A stretch of 64,000 bases of DNA from Mesorhizobium sp. WSM4313. GTDB taxonomy: Bacteria; Pseudomonadota; Alphaproteobacteria; Rhizobiales; Rhizobiaceae. The notes beneath the pieces were generated by a model, which searched no databases, was not told the DNA's origin, and worked only from the letters and a program-made list of their open reading frames with translations. The stretch covers positions 372,001-436,000 of the forward strand of contig NZ_NSFT01000002.1 in the NCBI RefSeq assembly GCF_002294725.1, written 5' to 3'. The position numbers were made by a program, and so were the translations under genes. Shown one piece after another: positions 56,255 through 64,000 of this stretch (position 1 is the stretch's first letter; each line of letters starts with the position of its first letter).

Positions 56255-57334
56255 TCAGGCCTGCTCGGTGCGCGCGGCGCGGCGGCGACGCTCGCCTTTC
56301 TGGCTCTGCACGATGCGCACGCGCTTGACGCGGCGCGGGTCGGCGTCGAGCACGTGGAACTCGAAACCTGGGATGGCCTGCACCACTTCGCCGCGAGCGG
56401 GGACGCGGCCGAGCGTGTTGAAGATCATGCCGCCGATGGTGTCGACATATTCGCCATGCTCGCCGGCGGCGAAATCCTCGCCGATCATCTTGGCGACCTC
56501 GTCGATCTCGGCTTTGCCGTCGACGACGAAGACGCCGTCGCCGGTCTGCGTGATCATCGGCTCGTCGTCGTCATGCTCGTCCTCGATGTCGCCGACCACC
56601 ATCTCGACGATATCCTCCAGCGAGGCGAGGCCGTCGGTGCCGCCATACTCGTCGATGACCAGCGCCATCTGCGTGCGGGTCGTCTGCATGCGCCCCATCA
56701 GGTCGGAGGCAAGCATCGAGGGCGGCACGAACAGAACCGGACGGATCAGGCTGAGATCGCCGATGGTGCGCGCAAGGTCGACCTGAGCAAGGTCGAGCGC
56801 GGTCGACACCGGCGTCTTCGCTCTGCTGCGGCCCTTCTTGACGCGGGCGAGCTTGGTGATGTGGGCGAGCACGTCGCGAATGTGAACCATGCCGCGCGGA
56901 TCGTCCAATGTCTCGGAATAGACCGGCATGCGCGAATGGCCGGACTGCTCGAACAGCCCAAGCAGATCGCCAAGCGTCGTGTTGATCTCGACTGCCTCGA
57001 TGTCGGCGCGCGGCACCATGACGTCCTCCACCCGGACTTCGCGCAGGCGCAGGATGTTGTTGAGCATGGCGCGTTCGCCGGGCGAGAAGGCGCCGGCATC
57101 GGTCGCCGTTTCGGCAAGCGCGCCGGCGATCTCCTCGCGCAGGCTGGTGCCGTTGCGGTGCCGGAACAGGCCAAGCACGCGGTCGACAAGGGAAGGACCG
57201 GCATGCTGCGGCTCAGCGGCCGCGCTGCCGGTCGGAATACTCGGACTTGAGCCTTCTTCCGTCTTTTCGGAAGACTTGGCAGCACTGCCGGCGTCCGGAC
57301 GGGCGGCAGTTTCTGGTGTGTCGTTCATCGCCAT
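56255..57334 (-). CDS. CorC/HlyC-type CBS-domain protein
   Basis: 359 residues, soluble member of the hemolysin/transporter-associated family. VEDVMVPRADIEAVEINTTL begins the paired CBS domains (about 85-215); C-terminal transporter-associated domain DGVFVVDGKAEIDEVAKMIG, then FNTLGRVPARGEVVQ. A Pro/Ser-rich N-terminal stretch precedes them. Follows ybeY by 21 bp. Confidence 0.9.
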   Translation of the reverse strand: MAMNDTPETAARPDAGSAAKSSEKTEEGSSPSIPTGSAAAEPQHAGPSLVDRVLGLFRHRNGTSLREEIAGALAETATDAGAFSPGERAMLNNILRLREVRVEDVMVPRADIEAVEINTTLGDLLGLFEQSGHSRMPVYSETLDDPRGMVHIRDVLAHITKLARVKKGRSRAKTPVSTALDLAQVDLARTIGDLSLIRPVLFVPPSMLASDLMGRMQTTRTQMALVIDEYGGTDGLASLEDIVEMVVGDIEDEHDDDEPMITQTGDGVFVVDGKAEIDEVAKMIGEDFAAGEHGEYVDTIGGMIFNTLGRVPARGEVVQAIPGFEFHVLDADPRRVKRVRIVQSQKGERRRRAARTEQA

Positions 57335-57355
57335 CGGGTCAATTGAGCTTTTTTG

Positions 57356-57853
57356 TTACGCGTAGGGATCAGGAATGGCAAGTCTCGCAAGCGCCGCGCG
57401 CTCGATCGCTTCCATCTCCTCGGCCTCGGCGTCGGTCTCATGATCATGGCCCAAAAGATGCAGCAGGCCATGGATAACGAGATGGGTGATATGGTTCGCA
57501 ACCGGCTTGTCTTCCAGGGCCGCCTCGCGAGACACCGTCTCGGAAGCCAGCACGATATCGCCCAGCATCGGCGGCAGCTTGCCGCCTTTCGAAAACGAAA
57601 AAGCCGGGAAAGACAAGACGTTGGTGGGTTTGTCCTTGCCGCGCCATTCGGCATTGAGCGCCTGGATATGGGCATCGTCGGAAAAAACGACGCTGAGCTC
57701 GGAAGCGCCGCCCGCGCCGGTCTCGGCAAAAGCGGCCGCAACGGCGCGCTCGACCAGACGCGTCAACTCGGCTTCCGCGGGCCAAGCGCCGGCCTCGACG
57801 AAAATATCGATGTCGACCGGGGTTCCGGCAGAGGATTTGTTGTCTGCAGCCAT
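57356..57853 (-). CDS. ybeY: endoribonuclease YbeY
   Basis: 165-residue zinc metalloprotein for 16S rRNA 3'-end maturation and RNA quality control. [19 protein letters not shown] and zinc motif [18 protein letters not shown] with three His. Follows phoH by 11 bp, the normal phoH-ybeY-corC arrangement. Confidence 0.96.
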   Translation of the reverse strand: MAADNKSSAGTPVDIDIFVEAGAWPAEAELTRLVERAVAAAFAETGAGGASELSVVFSDDAHIQALNAEWRGKDKPTNVLSFPAFSFSKGGKLPPMLGDIVLASETVSREAALEDKPVANHITHLVIHGLLHLLGHDHETDAEAEEMEAIERAALARLAIPDPYA

Positions 57854-57864
57854 GCGGCCTTTGA

Positions 57865-58914
57865 TCAGCTTTCGGCGCCGAGGCCTCGCGCCAGCTTGCC
57901 GTCGCGGTCATAAGCCTTGACGATCTCGGCGACCAGCGGGTGGCGCACCACGTCGCCTTCGTTGAAGCGGACCGTGACGATGCCCGGCACGCCGTCGAGG
58001 ATGCGCAGCGCCTCGACCAGCCCCGACTTGGTGTTGGGCGGCAGGTCGATCTGGGTGGGATCGCCGGTGACGATCATGCGCGAGTTCTCGCCGAGACGGG
58101 TCAGGAACATCTTCATCTGCATCGGCGTGGTGTTCTGCGCCTCGTCGAGGATCACCGCCGCATGCGCCAGCGTGCGGCCGCGCATGAAGGCCAATGGCGC
58201 GATCTCGATGACTTCGGCGGCGATCGCGCGCTCGACCTTGTCGGCCGGCATCATGTCGTAGAGCGCGTCGTAGAGTGGCCGCAGATAGGGGTCGACCTTC
58301 TCCTTCATGTCGCCGGGCAGGAAGCCCAGCCGCTCGCCGGCCTCGACGGCCGGGCGCGACAGCACGATGCGCTCAACCATGCCGCGTTCGAGCAGCATGG
58401 CCGCATGCGCGACCGCCAGATAGGTCTTGCCGGTGCCGGCCGGGCCGATGCCGAAGACCATTTCCGAGCGCTCCAGCGCCCGCATATAGGCGTCCTGCGT
58501 CAGCGACCGGGCATAGATCGTCTTCTTGCGCGTCGCGATCTGAGCGGCCGAAACCTTGCCCTTGCGCTCCAACGTGGGTAGCGTCAGCTGGTCGTCGGCG
58601 GCAATCGCCATGCGCACGGCGCCGTCGACGTCCGACTGGCCGATGTCGACGCCCTTCTGCAGGATGCCGTAGAGCGTATCCAGCGCCCGGCGCGCCTGCT
58701 CGGCGGCCGGAGCCGAGCCTTTGATCGCAAGCTGGTTGCCGCGCGAACGGATATCCACGCCGAGCTTCTGCTCGAGCCGGGCCAGATTCTCGTCGAATTG
58801 ACCGTAAAGGGCGCTGGCAAGCTTGTTGTTGTCGAAGGTCAGTACGATGTGCGCCATGTCGGAAGCCCCGGACGCCTGGTTCGGGGGCGGATTCTTCAGT
58901 TCAGCAGCGCTCAA
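57865..58914 (-). CDS. PhoH-family ATPase
   Basis: 349 residues. N-terminal KH-like region to about 90, then Walker [39 protein letters not shown], and Walker [21 protein letters not shown]. Probable RNA-related ATPase acting with YbeY. Between miaB and ybeY. Confidence 0.94.
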   Translation of the reverse strand: MSAAELKNPPPNQASGASDMAHIVLTFDNNKLASALYGQFDENLARLEQKLGVDIRSRGNQLAIKGSAPAAEQARRALDTLYGILQKGVDIGQSDVDGAVRMAIAADDQLTLPTLERKGKVSAAQIATRKKTIYARSLTQDAYMRALERSEMVFGIGPAGTGKTYLAVAHAAMLLERGMVERIVLSRPAVEAGERLGFLPGDMKEKVDPYLRPLYDALYDMMPADKVERAIAAEVIEIAPLAFMRGRTLAHAAVILDEAQNTTPMQMKMFLTRLGENSRMIVTGDPTQIDLPPNTKSGLVEALRILDGVPGIVTVRFNEGDVVRHPLVAEIVKAYDRDGKLARGLGAES

Positions 58915-58941
58915 CCGTCTCTCCTCATCTGCCGAGGCCCG

Positions 58942-60351
<1,410 letters not shown>

Positions 60352-60444
60352 CGGGCGGCTTCTAGCGCCTTTCCGTGACAAAAAACAGACGAATCTGCCC
60401 GAAGCAGGTCGTCCCGACAGGACGCGCTTCAGGTCTTTTTTCTT

Positions 60445-60493
60445 TATGTATGTCGTTATCCCAAAACCGCTATGCACTTTGGGCAAAATGCAT
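60445..60493. repeat. small palindromic repeat, family B variant
   Basis: TATGTATGTCGTTATCCCAA, AACCGCTATGCACTTTGGGC, AAAATGCAT. Together with the preceding CGCGCTTCAGGTC it matches the copy at 43361-43410. Confidence 0.85.
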
Positions 60494-60496
60494 CGG

Positions 60497-61297
60497 CTAC
60501 CGGCTCTTGGCCGGATCGGCGAGGACGGCCTGCATCATCTCGCGCACCCTGGCTTCCATCAGCCGTGCCGTTTCCTTGCGGTTCGAGCCCTTGGAGAACG
60601 GCACAGGCTCGCCGAAATGCACCTCGGCATCGATCGCGCCTTCGGCAAGCAGGGTTCTCAGGTGCGGCATCAAATCCTGATCGCCGATCCAGGCGGACAT
60701 CGGCCGATGGCGGCGGCCCATCGGCATGCCATGCAGGCGCGTATAGGCGATCGCCAAGGGCTGGATGAAGACCTGGTCCGCCGCACCTTCCGAAATCGCC
60801 ATCGAGGCGGCGCCGAAGAGCGTGCTCTTGAACGGCAGCACAAGGTTGCCGTCCCCGGTCGAACCTTCGGCGAACAGCACCATGGCGTCGCCTTTTGCCA
60901 TCCTTTTGGCGATCTCGCTCGCCTGGTCGCCGGAGGTGCGCTTGCGCTCGCGCTCGATGTAGACCGTGCGCTGCAACTTGGACAGCATGCCGATCAGCGG
61001 CCAGCCTTCCATATCGGCCCTGGCGATGAACTTCACATCGACAAAGGAGCCGAGCACCATGATGTCGGTCCAGGAGATATGGTTGGCCGCGATCAGCAGC
61101 GGACGTTCCCTGGCCAGCGCCCCCTTCACATGCACCCGCATGCCCAGCGCCCTCAGGATCATGCGGTGCCAGATTTTCAGGATGAAGGTCTCGGGCCAGA
61201 GTCCCGTCTTCATCGACAGGATCTGCAGCGGCACCAGCACCAGTGAACAGATGATGACATAGAAGAGCGCCAGGAAAATCCGCAATTTCTTGATCAT
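60497..61297 (-). CDS. plsC: 1-acyl-sn-glycerol-3-phosphate acyltransferase family protein
   Basis: 266 residues with an N-terminal membrane anchor ([20 protein letters not shown]). Acyltransferase block [13 protein letters not shown] (H-x4-D), block II-like [11 protein letters not shown], block [22 protein letters not shown], block [11 protein letters not shown]. Could make phosphatidic acid or act on ornithine lipids (OlsA-like); the sequence alone does not decide. Confidence 0.88.
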   Translation of the reverse strand: MIKKLRIFLALFYVIICSLVLVPLQILSMKTGLWPETFILKIWHRMILRALGMRVHVKGALARERPLLIAANHISWTDIMVLGSFVDVKFIARADMEGWPLIGMLSKLQRTVYIERERKRTSGDQASEIAKRMAKGDAMVLFAEGSTGDGNLVLPFKSTLFGAASMAISEGAADQVFIQPLAIAYTRLHGMPMGRRHRPMSAWIGDQDLMPHLRTLLAEGAIDAEVHFGEPVPFSKGSNRKETARLMEARVREMMQAVLADPAKSR

Positions 61298-61323
61298 TCG
61301 CTCCGCCCTATCGCGCGGACTGG

Positions 61324-61818
61324 CTAGCGAAGATCGCGGCGCATGACAAGCGCGCCGGTCGGACCGTGCTCGGTCGAACGGTAATAGTTCGGGCGGTGAC
61401 CGACCTGGATGAAGCCGAGCCTGCGATAAAGCGCGATCGCCGGCGCATTGGTCTCGTCGACCTCGAGGAAGAGCGCTTCGGCGCGCTGCGCATGAAGCTC
61501 GCGCAGCACCGCATCCATCAATTGCCAGCCAAGACCCTGCCGGCGATGCGTGCGGGCGACGGCCACGGTCAGGATCTCACCCTCGCCGGCCGCGAGCCGC
61601 GCCAGCACGAAACCGACCGGAGGTTTCGATCCCTGCCCTGTCTCGCGCGCGGCGTAGCCGAACACCGTGTCCTGTTCGAGCAGCGCCGCGAACTCGCCAT
61701 CGGTCCAGGGCCGCACGAAATCCTCGCGATGCAGTTCCGAGACGGCGGCGCTGTCGGCAACCGTCAGCGGCTCCAGCGCATAGTCCCTGCGGCGCGGCTG
61801 AAAGAACGGTATGCGCAT
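61324..61818 (-). CDS. rimI: RimI-like ribosomal-protein-alanine N-acetyltransferase
   Basis: 164-residue GNAT enzyme. EILTVAVARTHRRQGLGWQL (R-R-Q-G-L-G acetyl-CoA loop), AEALFLEVDETNAPAIALYR, RLGFIQVGHRPNYY are characteristic of RimI. Its ATG shares one base with the tsaB stop, and the pairing with tsaB is widespread. Confidence 0.93.
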   Translation of the reverse strand: MRIPFFQPRRRDYALEPLTVADSAAVSELHREDFVRPWTDGEFAALLEQDTVFGYAARETGQGSKPPVGFVLARLAAGEGEILTVAVARTHRRQGLGWQLMDAVLRELHAQRAEALFLEVDETNAPAIALYRRLGFIQVGHRPNYYRSTEHGPTGALVMRRDLR

Positions 61819-62573
61819 CAGGCGTCGTTTCCTTTTGGACCACGACTTTTCCGCAAAACCGCCTCCCCCTTTTTGGGATCATGGTCTTCCTTTGGGCCAT
61901 TGTCCTGTCTTGGAAGAATGAAGCCCGCCTGCGGCTTGGCGTCGGCGCCGCGCAGATAGAGCGGCTTGGGCTTTTCGCCCGGCCCTCTGGCCGACGCCAG
62001 CCTGGCATAGGTCGCGATGTCGGCGGTGGCGGCAACCGGGCCGATGTCGAAGGCCCGACCTGCCGCCTGGGCAACCTGCGGCGCGGCGGTGCCGACAAGG
62101 ACGGCATCGGCGCCGTTGGCTATGGTCGCTGCCCCGGAAAGCGTGGTCACTGAAGGTCGGTAAGCCTCCGCTAACGCTTTATCGTAGAGCGCCGCGTGGA
62201 TTTCGTCGCGCCCGGCATCGAGCGCGGCAAGCACCGCGCGCCCGGGAAAGGTTTTCGCACCCTCCGCCGCCAGGGCTTCCAGCGTCGTCACGCCGATCGC
62301 CGGGATTTTCAACGCCAGCGCCAGGCCGCGCGCGGTCGAGACGCCGACGCGTAGGCCGGTGAACGAGCCGGGTCCGATCGAGACGGCGACGGCGTTGAGA
62401 TCAGGGTAGCCGACGCCGCCGGCTTTCAAGGCCGTCTCGATGACGGCCATCAGATGCTCGGCATGCCCCTTGCCTAGGTCGCGCACTTCGCGGCCAAGCT
62501 CCTTCCCCGCGCCCGCGTCATAGACGCAGGCGGCGCAGAGATTGGCAGCGCAATCGATGGCAAGCAGCTTCAT
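61818..62573 (-). CDS. tsaB: tRNA threonylcarbamoyl-adenosine protein TsaB with repeat-derived tail
   Basis: 251 residues; partner of TsaD in making t6A37. MKLLAIDCAANLCAACVYD, SIGPGSFTGLRVGVSTARGL and PAIGVTTLEAL are typical. The last ~25 residues (EDHDPKKGEAVLRKSRG and flanks, about 230-246) are encoded by a family B palindromic repeat and are very hydrophilic; the family normally ends before this. Confidence 0.93.
   Translation of the reverse strand: MKLLAIDCAANLCAACVYDAGAGKELGREVRDLGKGHAEHLMAVIETALKAGGVGYPDLNAVAVSIGPGSFTGLRVGVSTARGLALALKIPAIGVTTLEALAAEGAKTFPGRAVLAALDAGRDEIHAALYDKALAEAYRPSVTTLSGAATIANGADAVLVGTAAPQVAQAAGRAFDIGPVAATADIATYARLASARGPGEKPKPLYLRGADAKPQAGFILPRQDNGPKEDHDPKKGEAVLRKSRGPKGNDA
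61838..61886. repeat. family B palindromic repeat inside the tsaB coding region
   Basis: GACCACGACTTTTCCGCAAA, ACCGCCTCCCCCTTTTTGGG, ATCATGGTC. Same design as the intergenic copies at 21911 and 31576, but translated as the tsaB C-terminus. Confidence 0.85.
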
Positions 62574-62712
62574 ACGGGCAGCTTCATAGGCCGGTTAACG
62601 AACTGGATCGAAACACAATTCCCTCTGCCCGGCATAGGCCGCCGCCGCAAGGGCCAGGGCGGAGAAATGTTAAGCGGCTTCGGTTCAGCGCCACAGCGGC
62701 ATCTTGGTGTTG

Positions 62713-63834
62713 TCAGGCCGTGGCCGCGATGCACAGCGTGTGATTGTCCCAGACATAGTCCGGTTCGGAACGGGTGGCGCCGTCGCCACCGACGATCTCG
62801 CCGGCGCCGGTCGTCGCCATGAAGCCGGCGCCGTCGGGCGCGACGCCGCAGACCTCGACCAGCGCTCTTGTCGTGACCACGCGTCCGCTGGCGGCATCGA
62901 TGACGGCCAGCGAATTGCCCTCCGGCGAGGTGATGGCGACGGTGCCCGTTGCGCCATTGGCGGCGACCGAGCCGATATAATTGCGGAAGCCCGAGAGCAC
63001 GTCCTGCGGCATCTCCAGTAGCTCGAGCTCCTTGCCGCGCGCGGCGCGCCCGACCAGCGCCGGCCGATCGGTCGCCGGCCCGCGATACTGGCAGCCGAAC
63101 CAGACGGTGCCCACCTGGTCGCGATCCATGTGGCGGATCGAAAGCTGATGCAGCGCCGGCGGCAATTCGTGCTTTTCGATGAGGTCGCCGGTGATCCGGT
63201 CGACCAGCGTGTAGGACGGCTTCATCGTCGCGATGTTGAGCTCGGCCCGGCCATAGTCGGGATGGGTTTCGATGCCGCCATTGGCGACGGCTAAAGTGCG
63301 GCCATCGCCAAGCAGGAGCAATTCATGCGGCCCCATGCCGTAGGTCGGGAACTCGCCGACGCGATTGAATTTCGCCCGCGCGTCATAGACGCCCACGACA
63401 CCTGCCGCGTTGTCGAAGTCGTTCTCTGTCGCATAGAGCAAGGCGCCGTCGGGCGAGAACACGCCGTGGCCGAAGAAATGCCGGCCGGCGATGCTGGCGA
63501 TGGTCAACGGCTTGTCGCGGCCGGCATGATCGAAGACCACCGCAAAGGTGCCGGGCTGGCGGGCGAAGACCACCGAGCGCTTCGACACCGGATCGAAAGT
63601 GACGTCATGGCCGCGATCGGGCAGACCGATCGTGTGCAGGATTTTCCCCGCCTCGGAGAGCACGGCGGCGCCAAAACTGCCGTCGCGCTTGACGAAGGCC
63701 GTGGCGAACACCGCGTCCGCGGCAAGCGTGTCCGCCCATGCGCGCGGCGCCATGGCGGCGGCGAAGCCCACGCCCGCGGCCCGCAGGAAATCGCGGCGGT
63801 CGATGAGGACAGTTCTCACGGCATCAATCCCCAT
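62713..63834 (-). CDS. DUF1513 Tat-exported protein of an imelysin cluster
   Basis: 373 residues. Twin-arginine signal RRDFLRAAGVGFAAAMAPRA ending at AWA. The rest looks like a beta-propeller: GHDVTFDPVSKRSVVFARQP, HFFGHGVFSPDGALLYATEN, YGMGPHELLLLGDGRTLAVA, LHQLSIRHMDRDQVGTVWFG. DUF1513 genes usually sit with imelysin (peptidase M75) and cytochrome peroxidase genes linked to iron or copper uptake. Overlaps the preceding imelysin gene by 11 bp. Confidence 0.88.
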   Translation of the reverse strand: MGIDAVRTVLIDRRDFLRAAGVGFAAAMAPRAWADTLAADAVFATAFVKRDGSFGAAVLSEAGKILHTIGLPDRGHDVTFDPVSKRSVVFARQPGTFAVVFDHAGRDKPLTIASIAGRHFFGHGVFSPDGALLYATENDFDNAAGVVGVYDARAKFNRVGEFPTYGMGPHELLLLGDGRTLAVANGGIETHPDYGRAELNIATMKPSYTLVDRITGDLIEKHELPPALHQLSIRHMDRDQVGTVWFGCQYRGPATDRPALVGRAARGKELELLEMPQDVLSGFRNYIGSVAANGATGTVAITSPEGNSLAVIDAASGRVVTTRALVEVCGVAPDGAGFMATTGAGEIVGGDGATRSEPDYVWDNHTLCIAATA

Positions 63835-64000
63835 CCAGCGACGAGAAGCCGGCGGTCAGGCCGAACTCGGCGGTCATCCTGGTGCCGATCAAGGTCGACA
63901 GGCTGGAGGTGATCAGCGCGAAATGCTCGAGCTTGTCGCGCTGCGCCGGATCGGCGAGCGCCTTGTCGATCGGACCGGCAACGGATTTCGCTGTCGTCAC
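63824..64000 (-). CDS. imelysin-family protein, 3' end only
   Basis: Fifty-eight C-terminal codons before the window edge: QRDKLEHFALITSSLSTLIG, TRMTAEFGLTAGFSSLDGD. This is the characteristic end of peptidase M75/imelysin proteins, periplasmic and associated with metal uptake. The start is outside the window. Confidence 0.82.
   Translation of the reverse strand: MTTAKSVAGPIDKALADPAQRDKLEHFALITSSLSTLIGTRMTAEFGLTAGFSSLDGD

Noticed and set aside
60352..60486. Longer miaB start at 60486
   Set aside because: The 45 extra codons run through a palindromic repeat and an untranslated-looking stretch; MiaB homology starts near 60351.

Overview
The window is high-GC chromosomal DNA from an alphaproteobacterium of the order Hyphomicrobiales (Rhizobiales), most probably a Mesorhizobium-like member of the Phyllobacteriaceae. 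This rests on several gene neighbourhoods: rpsT-dnaA-dnaN-recF, irr/fabA-fabB-fabI, nusA-ylxR-infB-rbfA with truB, rpsO and pnp, tsaB-rimI-plsC-miaB-phoH-ybeY-corC and lnt-phrR-metK-trmB. It also rests on a Tad/Cpa pilus locus and on many small palindromic intergenic repeats of the kind found in rhizobia. The genus is an inference. I saw no tRNA, rRNA, CRISPR array, prophage or insertion sequence.

Layout. 1-2460: Lhr-type DEXH helicase running off the left edge. 2.5-2.7 kb: two repeats in inverted orientation. 2.7-5.4 kb: aminopeptidase, short MarR regulator and NlpC/P60 hydrolase, all leftward. 5.5-17.9 kb: complete Tad (tight adherence, Flp pilus) locus. It has tadD rightward; tadC, tadB, cpaF, cpaE, cpaD, cpaC, cpaB, cpaA and the 59-residue Flp pilin leftward; then a stand-alone secretin N-domain protein and two TadE-like pseudopilins rightward. 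CtrA-type boxes (TTAA-N7-TTAA, one perfect and three with one mismatch) lie upstream of four of these transcription units, which suggests one cell-cycle regulon. 17.9-21.9 kb: orphan PhnD-like binding protein, deoB, mutM and enoyl-CoA hydratase. 22.2-27.5 kb: rpsT, dnaA, dnaN, recF. 27.6-30.5 kb: MoeB-like E1 enzyme, GNAT enzyme and a split aconitase X. 30.5-32.9 kb: 2-hydroxyacid dehydrogenase, SH3 protein and DUF4260 protein.

32.9-36.2 kb: irr divergent from fabA-fabB-fabI. 36.3-39 kb: membrane GGDEF/EAL protein with a degenerate GGDEF, and an RsmC-like methyltransferase. 39.1-50.4 kb: leftward translation and RNA-metabolism superoperon (rimP, nusA, ylxR, infB, rbfA, truB, corA, rpsO, pnp). 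50.6-51.1 kb: ParE-type toxin-antitoxin pair. 51.3-62.6 kb: leftward housekeeping block (tsaB, rimI, plsC, miaB, phoH, ybeY, corC, VOC protein, lnt, phrR, metK, trmB). 62.7-64 kb: DUF1513 protein and the 3' end of an imelysin-family gene.

The most unusual items are these. The conserved trmB reading frame has no ATG, GTG or TTG start and appears to begin at a CTG overlapping the metK stop. A mobile-type palindromic repeat encodes the C-terminal tail of TsaB. The Tad units share CtrA-like boxes. A stand-alone secretin N-domain protein sits beside the pilin gene. The GGDEF motif is degenerate next to an intact EAL domain. I did not see an obviously new multi-gene defence or mobile system.
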